NCBI RefSeq assembly: GCF_025770785.1
Contig: NZ_JANZLA010000001.1
Location: forward strand, 186,001-250,000
DNA from: Cellulomonas sp. SG140
Lineage (GTDB): Bacteria; Actinomycetota; Actinomycetes; Actinomycetales; Cellulomonadaceae
Reading direction: 5' to 3'
DNA: 64,000 nucleotides
Within the stretch, counting starts at the first letter, position 1. Every line of letters starts with the position of its first letter. The notes under the pieces are model-generated. The model worked only from the letters and a program-made list of their open reading frames with translations. It searched no databases and was not told where the DNA came from. Of the stretch, positions 8,532 to 17,377 are shown in pieces. The position numbers and the translations under genes are program-made.

Positions 8532-10052
8532 GTGCCCTTCTCTCGTACGACCGACCGCTCCCTCACGGACGCGGCGGCCGAGCAGCAGCGCCTCTCCTGC
8601 CTCGCGCAGCGGCTGCGCTCCGCCGCCGAGGTGCTCCTGCCGGCTGTCCCCACCCCCGACCCGGACGCGGCTCGCGACGCTGCGCAGCTGCTGCCGCTGC
8701 TGGCACGCCACGTGCGCACCGCGGGTGCGGCCGACCTCTGGCTGGTGCTGACGGCCGTGGTCGGCGCCTACCCCACACCGCAGGACCAGGCGTGGGCGCG
8801 CCGTGCGATCGACTTCGCGGCCGACCGCACCGACGTCGAGCTGCTCCTGCTGGAGCACGCGCGCGACGTCACCGGGAGCCGGGCGCTCCAGCCGATGGAG
8901 ATGGACGTCGTGCGCGACGCCGTGGTCGTCGAGGCCGACTTCTCGGCGCGCAACGACAAGCAGACGGGGATCCAGCGGGTGACCCGTCGGGTCAGCTCGC
9001 TGTGGTCGCAGGTGCACCCGATCGTGCTCGTCGCCTGGACGGACGAGCACGCCGGCCACCGTCGGCTCACGGAGCGGGAGGCGCACCGGGTGCTCCGGCA
9101 CGGCGAGCCGTGGACCGGCGCCGCTGCCGAGCCGACCGCCACGGCTCGCCTCTGCGTGCCGTGGCACTGCACGCTGGTGCTCGCCGAGGTGCCGCCGTCG
9201 GCCGGTGCGGTGCCGCTCTCCGCGCTGGCGGAGTCGTCGGGCAACGCCGTCGTCGCGATCGGGTACGACGCGATCCCGGTCACCAGCATCGACATGCGGC
9301 CGCTCGCGGACGCCACCACGTTCGTCAGGTACCTCAGCATGCTCAAGCACGCCCGTCGGATCGCGGCCATCAGCGTCTCGTCCGCCGCGGAGTTCCAGGG
9401 TTTCGCCTCCGCGCTCGCGGCGCAGGGGATCCCCGGGCCGGACGTCGTCGAGGTCAGCCTCGCCACCGAGGTGATCGGTCGGCCGTCGACCGCCACCGAC
9501 GGTCGTCCCGTGGTGCTGTGCCTCGGCAGCCACGAACCGCACAAGAACCACCTGGCGGTGCTGCACGTGGCCGAGGCGCTCTGGCGCGACGGCCTCGACT
9601 TCGAGCTCCACTTCGTCGGCGGCCCGGGCTGGGACGTCAGGGCGTACGACGCGACGGTCGAGCGGCTGCTGCGGGAAGGCCGCCCGCTGGTTGACCACGG
9701 CGTCCTGCCGGACGAGGAGATGTGGTCGCTGACGGCCTCCGCGACGGTCACCGTCTTCCCGTCGCTGCACGAGGGCTTCGGCCTCCCGGTGGCTGAGTCG
9801 CTGTCCTGCGGCACCCCGGTGATCACCACCGACTACGGCTCGACGCAGGAGATCGCCTCCGCGGCGGGCGGCTGCCTGCTGGTGGACCCCCGTGACGACG
9901 TGGCCCTGGAGTCGGCACTGCGCCGGGTGCTCACCGAACCGGACCTGCTCGAACGGCTGCGCGCAGAGGCGCGCCAGTACACGCCGAAGTCGTGGGCGAG
10001 CTACGCGGCCGAGCTGTGGGACGCGCTCGTCGACGAGGGAGCAGAACGATGA
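8532..10052 (+). CDS. GT4-family glycosyltransferase
   Basis: A 506-residue retaining GT-B glycosyltransferase. The first 130 residues are helical and unassigned. TGIQRVTRR near residue 143 begins the acceptor domain, LCLGSHEPHKNHLAVL near 328 begins the donor domain, and the EX7E motif is in HEGFGLPVAESLSCGTPV near 413-430. It is clearly paralogous to the next gene: same domain order, same TGIQRVTR, same EGFGLPVAES. The GTG start lies 4 bases after the methyltransferase stop, and its own TGA overlaps the next ATG. It probably acts at the cytoplasmic face on a lipid-linked or nascent glycan. Confidence 0.87.
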   Translation: MPFSRTTDRSLTDAAAEQQRLSCLAQRLRSAAEVLLPAVPTPDPDAARDAAQLLPLLARHVRTAGAADLWLVLTAVVGAYPTPQDQAWARRAIDFAADRTDVELLLLEHARDVTGSRALQPMEMDVVRDAVVVEADFSARNDKQTGIQRVTRRVSSLWSQVHPIVLVAWTDEHAGHRRLTEREAHRVLRHGEPWTGAAAEPTATARLCVPWHCTLVLAEVPPSAGAVPLSALAESSGNAVVAIGYDAIPVTSIDMRPLADATTFVRYLSMLKHARRIAAISVSSAAEFQGFASALAAQGIPGPDVVEVSLATEVIGRPSTATDGRPVVLCLGSHEPHKNHLAVLHVAEALWRDGLDFELHFVGGPGWDVRAYDATVERLLREGRPLVDHGVLPDEEMWSLTASATVTVFPSLHEGFGLPVAESLSCGTPVITTDYGSTQEIASAAGGCLLVDPRDDVALESALRRVLTEPDLLERLRAEARQYTPKSWASYAAELWDALVDEGAER

Positions 10053-11527
10053 CGATCCTCACCCGGACACTCCGGCGGGCTCGCACCGCCGGTGCCGCGC
10101 CGGCCCGGATGGCCCTCCTCGCCAGCACCCTGGAGGGCCGCCGGGTGGAGGCGGACGAGGCGCCGGCGGTGGTCGAGTCCCATCTGACCAGCCCGCGGGA
10201 CGACGTCGTCTGGCTCGCCCTGGCAGTCCTGTCCGGCGTGCTGCCGACCGCCCAGCAGGTGGTGGCGACGCGCCGCACCGCTCGGTTCGACGGGCCCTCG
10301 GCCGTGCTCGCCGCCGCTGCCGAGCTGGAGCGGCCCGAGGACCGAGCCGCGATCGTCGAGGTGGTGAGCGGCCCGGTCGTGGACATCGAGCACCTGGCCC
10401 GGACGTCGCTCGGGACCGGGATCCAGCGGGTCACCCGCGAGACGTTGCGACGCTGGACCGCAGAGCACGAGGTGCATGCCGCCGGTTGGCACCTCGACCA
10501 CCGAGCCATGCGTCCCCTGACGCCGGCCGAGCTCGCCCGCGCCCTGGGCGGCGCCCCTGCGAAGTCGCGGTCGTCCGTCCCCCACCCGACACGGGAGCGG
10601 CGCGTCCTCGTCCCGTGGCAGAGCACGTACCTCCTGCCCGAGGTGGTGCTGGAAGAGGGGCGGACCCGCCGCATGGAGGCGCTCCTGCGGTTCTCGCGCT
10701 CCCGTGGAGCGGCGATCGGGTTCGACACCGTACCGATCACCTCGGGCGAGACGGCCGCGGACGACGTCCCGCCCCGGTTCGCGCTGGAGCTCGCCGCGCT
10801 GCGGCACGCCGACCGGATCGCCACGATCTCGGCTGCGGCGGCGTGCGAGTACGAGGGCTGGCGCACGATGGTCCGCAGCATGGGGCTGCCCGGACCCGAG
10901 ATCCGCGAGGTCGCCCTGGCCGTCGAGGCGGTCGCCCCCGATCCGGAGGCGCTCGCGGAGGCGGGTGCGCGCTACTGCGTGCCGACGCTCCCCATGGTGC
11001 TGTGCGTCGGCAGCCACGAGCCCCGCAAGAACCACCTGGCCGTGCTGCACGCCGCCGAGCGGCTCTGGCGCGACGGGGTCGAGTTCTCCCTGGTCTTCGT
11101 CGGCGGCAACGCGTGGAAGAGCGAGGGGTTCTCCCGACGGCTCGCAGAGCTCGCCGCCGCCGGTCGGCCCGTGGAGTCGGTGCTGGGGATCTCCGACCGG
11201 CTGCTCTGGGCGCTCTACGCGCTCGCACGGTGCACGGTCTTCCCGTCCCTCAACGAAGGGTTCGGGCTTCCTGTGGCGGAGTCCCTGGCCAGCGGGACAC
11301 CGGTGGTCACGTCGAGCTTCGGCAGCATGCTCGAGATCGCGGAGGGCGGCGGTGCGCTCACTGTGGACCCGCGCGACGACGCCGCCCTGGCGGCCGCGAT
11401 GCGGGCTCTGCTGACCGACGACGTGCTGCACCACGAGCTCACGGTGCAGGCGCGGGGCCGCACGAGCCGGACGTGGGACCAGTACGCCGCCGAGACCTGG
11501 GACTACCTGGTCGCGACCAACAGGTGA
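10049..11527 (+). CDS. GT4-family glycosyltransferase (paralogue of the preceding gene)
   Basis: A 492-residue GT-B glycosyltransferase with the same layout as its upstream neighbour: about 120 unassigned N-terminal residues, then GTGIQRVTRE, then VLCVGSHEPRKNHLAVLH, then NEGFGLPVAESLASGTPVVT carrying the EX7E-type acidic pair. The ATG at 10049 overlaps the preceding stop (ATGA); the longer frame from 9992 lies inside the preceding gene. Tandem duplication is the likely origin, so the two may add successive similar sugars. It ends at a strong bidirectional hairpin shared with the convergent SpoIID-like gene. Confidence 0.87.
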   Translation: MTILTRTLRRARTAGAAPARMALLASTLEGRRVEADEAPAVVESHLTSPRDDVVWLALAVLSGVLPTAQQVVATRRTARFDGPSAVLAAAAELERPEDRAAIVEVVSGPVVDIEHLARTSLGTGIQRVTRETLRRWTAEHEVHAAGWHLDHRAMRPLTPAELARALGGAPAKSRSSVPHPTRERRVLVPWQSTYLLPEVVLEEGRTRRMEALLRFSRSRGAAIGFDTVPITSGETAADDVPPRFALELAALRHADRIATISAAAACEYEGWRTMVRSMGLPGPEIREVALAVEAVAPDPEALAEAGARYCVPTLPMVLCVGSHEPRKNHLAVLHAAERLWRDGVEFSLVFVGGNAWKSEGFSRRLAELAAAGRPVESVLGISDRLLWALYALARCTVFPSLNEGFGLPVAESLASGTPVVTSSFGSMLEIAEGGGALTVDPRDDAALAAAMRALLTDDVLHHELTVQARGRTSRTWDQYAAETWDYLVATNR

Positions 11528-11565
11528 GGCCCTGGACCGCCCCGAGCGGGCAGGTCCAGAGCCTC
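11526..11565. terminator. Bidirectional hairpin terminator
   Basis: A long imperfect hairpin in the 64-base gap between two convergent genes. The outer arms are GAGGC/GCCTC, the middle arms CTGGACC/GGTCCAG, and the inner arms CCC/GGG. It is very GC-rich with little T-run, as is common in actinomycetes. Confidence 0.7.
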
Positions 11566-11591
11566 TCCCCGTACGGTCAGGCCCCCTCCTG

Positions 11592-13520
11592 TCAGGACGG
11601 GTAGCGCACCTGCGCGCGGTTCCAGTACTCGATGCTGCCGCCGATGAAGCCCGGCACCTGGAAGTCGCCGGCGCCGTTCATGTAGGGCAGCCAGGTCGAG
11701 GCTCCGGTCGGGTCGAGGTGGCGGCCGAGGTACTGGACGTAGTAGGCGTCGAGCCGGTGCAGGCCCGCCTCGCTCGACTTGGCGATGCCCGTCACTGTGC
11801 GCACCCGACCCTGCGTGAGCGCGACCTGCGTCCACTGGGCCGCCTCGGACGGTGCCGCGGGGCGACCGAGGATCGAGGCGTACATCGCGCTGACCCAGGT
11901 TGCCGTGTCCCCGCCGCCCAGCACGTTGAGCGACTCCTGCGACGCGTAGATGCCGATCTGCAGGTCAGAGACCCCGGCACCCCGCTCCAGGTACCCCACC
12001 CAGTTGTTCAGACCGTCCGTCTCCGGCTCACGACCGAGCGCCGCGCGGTACTGGGCGCTCACGAGCGTCACCAGCCGCTCCTTGGAGTAGACGATCCCGT
12101 TGGCCACCGCCTGGCCGTTGCCGGTGGACTGCACCGTGGCCGTCCAGCCGGCGAGGCCTGTCGGGTCCGGTGCCCGGCCGAGAACGTCCTGGTAGAGCGC
12201 CTGCACCACGGCCTGTGCCTGACCAGGGGTCACCCCGGTCACCGCAAACCAGTCCGACCTGAAGGTGCTCGTCCCCATCGCGTTGCGGAAGCCCGTGCCG
12301 CTGTACAGGTGGCTGGCACCGCTGCCGTCCACCACCTGCACCTGCAGCACCCGTCCGCCGAGGTCACCGAGCCCGTTGCGCTGGGTCACGTTGATCGCGC
12401 TGACGCCGGAGATGCCCAGCCGCGCGGCGATGTCGGTCGCGCTGATGCTCGTGGACCAGTTGTGGTACGGGTTGGAGGAGACCGCGTCGCCGAGGTCCTC
12501 GACCGCCGGGAAGGTGCCGGGAACCGTCCAGCCGCCGGTCGAGGAGCTGAACTCGGTCCGGGCGATGCGGCCGCCCGCCATCATCACCTGGCCGGAGGTG
12601 TTCGCGACGGCGACCTCCGAGCGAGGGTCCTCGATGATCGTGAGGTTGCCCGCCACCACCGAGCTGGGTCCGTCCACCGATGCTCGGGTCGTCCCCATGA
12701 ACACCTGGCACGACGTCGTGTCGCAGATGACTCCGGGCGCGGAGCCCGGCGTCGTCCCCGCCAGCGCGTAGCTGCGTGCGGCCACCGCCTGCGCCATGAG
12801 CGCCTGCATGCCCTTGCCACCGCCGAGGTCACCCCACGACGCAGGCGACTCGCGCGGGACGACCCCGCGGACGTAGTCCTCCACGCCGAGGACGTTGTAG
12901 GTCCGAGGACCGCCTGCGCCACCCGCCGCGACGAGCACCCCGCGGTACCCGTAGGAGACGCCGCTCTCGCAGGTGCGGACCAGGTGCGGGCTCGTCTGGT
13001 CCGGCGTGCTGATCACCGCGCTGCCGCCGCTGCCGCTGGCGAACGGCGTCCAGCTGGCCGGCGAGCAGCTGCTGGCGCTGGCCGCCGTGTAGTTCCCGGA
13101 CGAGTCGAACGAGACCTGGAGGTAGGCGTAACCGGTGGACGGATCGGCCGGGACGGCGACGCCGTTCACCGACAGGCCGTAGCCCTGGACGACGGTGGTC
13201 CTGCCGTCGAAGCGGGACAGGTCGACGGTGATCAGGGGGTTCTGACCAGTCGCGGTCAGTGCCGTGCCGCCGTAGTAGTGGCCGACGATGTCCTGGTAGC
13301 CCCAGCCGTAGTTCAGCGCGTAGCCGAGCGCGCCGTACTGGCCCATGCCCCGGCCGTGCCCGTAGCCGTGCCCGGTGAAGCCATAGGTGCCGATGGGGCT
13401 GGTCACCGTCGGGAGCACGGTGGTCGACGTGGCCTGGGCGGAACTCACGGCACTCGCCACGAGCAGCGTCGCCGCCGCGAGAGCGACGACGGGTCGGGCG
13501 AGGACGTACCTGGCGGACAT
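11592..13520 (-). CDS. Secreted SpoIID/LytB-domain protein with DUF4214 repeats
   Basis: A 642-residue exported protein. Residues 1-29 form a Sec signal peptide (Arg, hydrophobic stretch, AQA). From about residue 45 the SpoIID motif GHGYGHGRGMGQYGA opens a SpoIID/LytB-type domain; characterised members are lytic transglycosylases acting on peptidoglycan. Residues about 435-640 hold four DUF4214-type repeats built on LGRxxDPTGLxxW. DUF4214 is found in surface and S-layer-associated proteins; a role in surface attachment is inferred. The ATG at 13520 is chosen for GAGAGG upstream and the signal peptide right after it. It is divergent from the ABC exporter, and a second DUF4214 wall enzyme lies at 21607-23628. 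Confidence 0.85.
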   Translation of the reverse strand: MSARYVLARPVVALAAATLLVASAVSSAQATSTTVLPTVTSPIGTYGFTGHGYGHGRGMGQYGALGYALNYGWGYQDIVGHYYGGTALTATGQNPLITVDLSRFDGRTTVVQGYGLSVNGVAVPADPSTGYAYLQVSFDSSGNYTAASASSCSPASWTPFASGSGGSAVISTPDQTSPHLVRTCESGVSYGYRGVLVAAGGAGGPRTYNVLGVEDYVRGVVPRESPASWGDLGGGKGMQALMAQAVAARSYALAGTTPGSAPGVICDTTSCQVFMGTTRASVDGPSSVVAGNLTIIEDPRSEVAVANTSGQVMMAGGRIARTEFSSSTGGWTVPGTFPAVEDLGDAVSSNPYHNWSTSISATDIAARLGISGVSAINVTQRNGLGDLGGRVLQVQVVDGSGASHLYSGTGFRNAMGTSTFRSDWFAVTGVTPGQAQAVVQALYQDVLGRAPDPTGLAGWTATVQSTGNGQAVANGIVYSKERLVTLVSAQYRAALGREPETDGLNNWVGYLERGAGVSDLQIGIYASQESLNVLGGGDTATWVSAMYASILGRPAAPSEAAQWTQVALTQGRVRTVTGIAKSSEAGLHRLDAYYVQYLGRHLDPTGASTWLPYMNGAGDFQVPGFIGGSIEYWNRAQVRYPS

Positions 13521-13616
13521 CGAGATCCTCTCGGGAACGGCGTGTACTCTCCATCGTCGCATCGGGGGCCGACCTTGAGAACGCCCCCGCCCTGATCGGC
13601 GAGCCGTCGGGACAGG

Positions 13617-13622
13617 TACTGT
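13617..13622 (+). promoter_or_regulatory. -10 box upstream of the ABC exporter operon
   Basis: TACTGT lies about 49 bases before the ATG at 13671, which has its own GGGAG ribosome site. No matching -35 is visible. This is a candidate promoter for the two exporter genes. Confidence 0.35.
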
Positions 13623-13670
13623 GTGGGGGCAGTCGTCGGCGGGGCCGACAGGACGGACGTGTGGGAGCCG

Positions 13671-14591
13671 ATGACCATCGAGAGCCAGTCGCGCGCGGAA
13701 AGGCTCGCGGCGGAGCCGATGCGGCCTGCCGGGCCCCGCCCCGGTTTCGTCACCGGCACATGGCGCTCCGTGGTCGACCTCAATGCGCACCGGGAGCTCC
13801 TGGACCTGCTGATCCGGCGTGAGCTCAAGGCCCGCTACAAGGACAGCGTCCTCGGGTTCTTCTGGAGCCTGGCGAAGCCACTGGCGATGCTGCTCGTCTA
13901 CTACATCGCGATCGGGAAGTTCCTCGGCGCGGAGCAGGTGCCCGGACGCCCGGGAGGCATCCCCGGCTTCGCGATCTTCATCTTCTCCGGCCTGACCGCC
14001 TGGCAGCTGTTCAGCGACATCGTCGTCGGCGGCACCGGGTCGATCGTGGCGAACTCGGGCCTGGTCAAGAAGGTCTACGTCCCCCGTGAGGTCTACCCGC
14101 TCAGCGTCGTGGGCGCGGCTCTGTTCAACTTCGCGATCCAGATGGTGATCCTGCTCGGCGCCACTGTGCTCATGGACGAGTTCCCGACCGGACCGCGCTG
14201 GGGGTACTTCTTCCTCGCGCTCGCGGTGCTGGTCGTGTGGTCCACCGCGGTCGGCCTGCTGCTCGCGGCGGTCAACGTGTACCTGCGGGACGTCCAGTAC
14301 CTGATCGAGATCCTCATCATGATCCTGATGTGGGCCTCGCCGATCCTCTACGCGTGGAAGTTCGTCGGCGCCCACATCAAGGGAGTGCTGCTGGACCTCT
14401 ACCTGTCCAACCCGATGACGCTCGTGGTGCTGGGCTTCCAGAAGTCGTTGTGGGTGGCCGGGTCGGACGAGCCCTACCCCGCCAACCTCGGCAAGATGCT
14501 CGCAGTGGCACTTGCCGTGTCCGTCCTGGCCCTGTGGATCTGTCAGCGGGTCTTCGCGCGGCTGCAGAGCAACTTCGCGCAGGAGCTGTGA
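13671..14591 (+). CDS. ABC-2 type polysaccharide exporter permease
   Basis: Membrane subunit (306 residues) of a Wzm/TagG-type ABC transporter that moves a lipid-linked polysaccharide across the cytoplasmic membrane. After about 30 soluble residues comes the family signature LLIRRELKARYKDSVLGFFW, then six predicted transmembrane helices with the conserved SNPMT-type loop before the last pair. The ATG at 13671 follows GGGAG at a 6-base spacing; the longer frame from 13623 lacks this. Its stop overlaps the ATG of the ATPase gene (TGATG), confirming the pairing. The exported glycan is probably the product of this locus. Confidence 0.92.
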   Translation: MTIESQSRAERLAAEPMRPAGPRPGFVTGTWRSVVDLNAHRELLDLLIRRELKARYKDSVLGFFWSLAKPLAMLLVYYIAIGKFLGAEQVPGRPGGIPGFAIFIFSGLTAWQLFSDIVVGGTGSIVANSGLVKKVYVPREVYPLSVVGAALFNFAIQMVILLGATVLMDEFPTGPRWGYFFLALAVLVVWSTAVGLLLAAVNVYLRDVQYLIEILIMILMWASPILYAWKFVGAHIKGVLLDLYLSNPMTLVVLGFQKSLWVAGSDEPYPANLGKMLAVALAVSVLALWICQRVFARLQSNFAQEL

Positions 14592-15796
14592 TGTCCACAC
14601 CCGTCATCGAGATCAGCGACGTCTCCAAGCGGTTCGTCATCCGCAAGGAGAAGTCCCTCAAGGAACGGCTGGTCAACTTCGGCCGGTCGAACCTCCACAA
14701 GGACGACTTCTGGGCCCTCCGGGACGTCAACGTCACGATCGGTTCCGGGAGCACCGTCGGCCTGATCGGTCCCAACGGCTCCGGCAAGTCGACGCTTCTG
14801 AAGCTGATCGGCGGGATCATCCAGCCCAACACCGGCTCGGTCCAGCTGCGAGGGCGCCTCGCCGCTCTCCTCGAGCTCGGCGCGGGCTTCCACCCCGATC
14901 TGACGGGCCGCGAGAACGTCTACCTCAACGCGTCCATCCTCGGCATCTCGCGGGCGCAGACCGACCGGTACTTCGACGCCATCGTCGACTTCTCCGGCAT
15001 CGAGCCGTTCATCGACACGCAGGTCAAGTTCTACTCGTCCGGCATGTACGTGCGGCTGGCCTTCTCCGTCGCCGTCCACGTCGACCCGGACATCCTGCTG
15101 GTCGACGAGGTCCTCGCCGTGGGCGACGAGCCGTTCCAACGCAAGTGCATGGAGCGCATCCGCGGCTTCCAGCACGAGGGTCGGACGATCGTCCTGGTGA
15201 CGCACTCCCTCGACCAGGTCGCAGACCTCTGCGATCGTGCCCTCGTGCTGGAGCACGGACGCGTTGTCGCCGACGGTGAGCCGCAGCAGGCGCTACGGGT
15301 GCTGCGTGCGGACTTCGAGTCCACGCGGCAGAACGAGATCGAGCGCGCGCAGGCCCGCGCCACGGCAGCCTCGGCTCCGGCACCGCCCGCAGCGCGCATC
15401 GCGTGGGCCGCCGTCGTCGACGACAACTCCGGGGAGCCGGTCTCCACCATTCGCTCCCGGGACTCGATCCGGGTGCGGGTCGGTGTGGAGCCCGAGCGGT
15501 CGCTCAGCGACTGGGTGCTCGGCGTCGGCGTCCAGACCGCCATGGGGACCACCGTCTTCGGCACCAACACCCAGCTCCTCGGGGTCGACACGCCACCGTT
15601 GGAGGGGCCCGCCACGTTCGACTTCCGGCTGCCCGACCTCAACCTCGGCGAGGGCCTCTACACGGTCCGCGCCGACCTGGTGGGGACGGACGGGCACGAG
15701 ATCCACCGCGTCCTCGAGGCGACGAGTCTCCAGGTGCAGGGCGACGGGCGCAGCCAGGGTCCTCTCGCGGTCGAGTCGACCTTCCAGCCCGCCTGA
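14591..15796 (+). CDS. ABC polysaccharide exporter ATP-binding protein, Wzt type
   Basis: A 401-residue ATPase that powers the adjacent permease. Walker A is GPNGSGKST near residues 59-67, the signature region is the family's YSSGMYVRLAFS near 145, and Walker B is ILLVDEVLAVGDE near 170. Residues about 250-401 form an additional C-terminal domain like that of Wzt, which in O-antigen exporters recognises the modified end of the glycan and so couples chain completion to export. The start overlaps the permease stop by one base. The gene ends at a 10-base-pair hairpin shared with the convergent gene. Confidence 0.92.
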   Translation: MSTPVIEISDVSKRFVIRKEKSLKERLVNFGRSNLHKDDFWALRDVNVTIGSGSTVGLIGPNGSGKSTLLKLIGGIIQPNTGSVQLRGRLAALLELGAGFHPDLTGRENVYLNASILGISRAQTDRYFDAIVDFSGIEPFIDTQVKFYSSGMYVRLAFSVAVHVDPDILLVDEVLAVGDEPFQRKCMERIRGFQHEGRTIVLVTHSLDQVADLCDRALVLEHGRVVADGEPQQALRVLRADFESTRQNEIERAQARATAASAPAPPAARIAWAAVVDDNSGEPVSTIRSRDSIRVRVGVEPERSLSDWVLGVGVQTAMGTTVFGTNTQLLGVDTPPLEGPATFDFRLPDLNLGEGLYTVRADLVGTDGHEIHRVLEATSLQVQGDGRSQGPLAVESTFQPA

Positions 15797-15847
15797 CGCG
15801 CGCGGCCCGCGAGGGCGTGCGACCGGCGTCGCCACGCGCCGCGCGCG
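15797..15847. terminator. Bidirectional hairpin terminator
   Basis: A perfect 10-base-pair stem (CGCGCGCGGC with GCCGCGCGCG) closes a 31-base loop that can fold further. It lies directly between the stops of the convergent exporter ATPase and membrane-protein genes. Confidence 0.6.
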
Positions 15848-15850
15848 GCA

Positions 15851-17377
15851 TCACTTGACCAGCGCGTCGACCTTCGCCCTCACGTCGGGGTTGGGGCACA
15901 GCGCCGAGCCGAACGCGAGTCGGAAGTCGGTGATGGCGTCCGTGACGATCGCCTTGCGGTAGTAGTCCGGCCAGGGCCGCTCGGCGAACGCGAGCACGGC
16001 CGCGCACCGGACGTCCGCCGGGACGGCGTCGTCCGAGGCGACCCGCGACAGCTGGTGGTTCACCTCGTAGGCCCGCGCGCTGATGCCCCCGAGCTCCCAG
16101 TTCAACGGCACCTGGACCATCGCGAACGCCCCGGCGAGCATGAGGAGCGCTGGTGCCAGCCGGCTGAGCCGCGGACCGTGCGCCGCGATCACCCAGGCGA
16201 CCAGCAGGCTGGCGCTCACCATTCCCACGGAGTAGTAGAGGTACACCTGACCCGGAGTGGTGATCTCGCTGATGTACTTCGGCGTGAAGGCCTGCGTCGC
16301 CGTGGTCAGCGCCCAGCCGACGACGACGCCGACGACGAGCGGGAGCCAGGAGAGGCCACCAGGCTCGACCTCGACGGAGCGGCGCCGCCACGCCACCGCC
16401 AGCACGCCGAGACCCAGCACCATGGCGAGCCCGAGACCGATCGACGTGAGGGTCAGCGGCGCGCCGCCGGCGTTGGTGAGCAGGAACGGCAGCCCACCGC
16501 CCGGCAGCGCCCCGACCATCGCGGCCCACCACGTCGCCGCACCGGCCGGCCCGAAGGCCACCGCCGTCCCGGTGTAGTTGCTGACGTCCGCGGGCACGGC
16601 GAGGTACCGACCCGCAAGGAAGACGACCGCAGGCAGGAGCACCCCACCTGCCGCCAGGAGCAGCAGCCGCCGCACCTCCCGAACGTCGCCGCGGCGTCGC
16701 GCACGCAGGCCGGACAGGAGGTAGACCGCCGCAGCGCCGGCGACCATGCCCGTCAGCTCCTCGTAGTAGAGGACGGCGATCACGCCGACGGCGGAGACGA
16801 GCACCAGGTCGGTCCAGCCCCGCCGCCCGGGGACGGAGGCGCGCAGCGCGAGGCCGAGGACGAGGAACCCGATCGCGGCCGAGCCCCAGCCCGCCATGAC
16901 GAACGTGCTCACGGGGTCGTTGGTCCACGGGTGCAGCTCGAGCGAGACGGCGACCACACCGGCGACCAGGGCGAAGGCCGGCGCGAGCGACGGCCGCGCC
17001 GACGACCGTCCCCCCACCTGTCGCATTCCCCACACGAGGGTCGCGGCGGCGGCGAGGACTGTGAGCCAGAGCACCACGGCATCCCCCGCCATGTGGTATC
17101 GCTGCGGGCTCCAACCCATGGCCGACGAGAACGCGAACGCACCGAAGTGGTACAGCGCGCCGATGGCCTGCCCCACCGGGTTGAAGTGCCCGGCCTTCAT
17201 CCCCTGGCCCCAGCCGAAGGTCAGTGCCTGCCACGCGCTGCCGTGTGCCAGCGCGTAGGTCTCGAAGTACGCCTGCAGGTCGTCGCCGAGGATCGGGACC
17301 CGGGCGACCGGCAGCAGCGCCAAGGCGATCAGGAAGGTGCCGAGGGCCCACCAGCCCGCGGTACGGACGAGCCTCAT
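15851..17377 (-). CDS. Multi-pass membrane protein, GT-C-like
   Basis: A 508-residue protein with at least ten hydrophobic helices. Right after the first helix, the short outward loop contains ILGDDLQAYFE. An acidic pair at this position is typical of GT-C glycosyltransferases that use lipid-linked sugars, and polymerases can look similar; assignment to either is an inference. It is the last gene of a five-gene leftward operon (GT2, 2-epimerase, GT2, flippase, this gene). The ATG at 17377 overlaps the flippase stop (ATGA), whereas the longer open frame to 18919 is antisense noise. I cannot assign a substrate. Confidence 0.75.
   Translation of the reverse strand: MRLVRTAGWWALGTFLIALALLPVARVPILGDDLQAYFETYALAHGSAWQALTFGWGQGMKAGHFNPVGQAIGALYHFGAFAFSSAMGWSPQRYHMAGDAVVLWLTVLAAAATLVWGMRQVGGRSSARPSLAPAFALVAGVVAVSLELHPWTNDPVSTFVMAGWGSAAIGFLVLGLALRASVPGRRGWTDLVLVSAVGVIAVLYYEELTGMVAGAAAVYLLSGLRARRRGDVREVRRLLLLAAGGVLLPAVVFLAGRYLAVPADVSNYTGTAVAFGPAGAATWWAAMVGALPGGGLPFLLTNAGGAPLTLTSIGLGLAMVLGLGVLAVAWRRRSVEVEPGGLSWLPLVVGVVVGWALTTATQAFTPKYISEITTPGQVYLYYSVGMVSASLLVAWVIAAHGPRLSRLAPALLMLAGAFAMVQVPLNWELGGISARAYEVNHQLSRVASDDAVPADVRCAAVLAFAERPWPDYYRKAIVTDAITDFRLAFGSALCPNPDVRAKVDALVK

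Noticed and set aside
6602-8719. Very long overlapping frames on both strands (for example 7489-8719 minus and 6602-7618 plus)
   Set aside because: High GC content removes stop codons; these frames are antisense to genes with clear motifs and are themselves Arg/Ala/Gly-rich without any domain.
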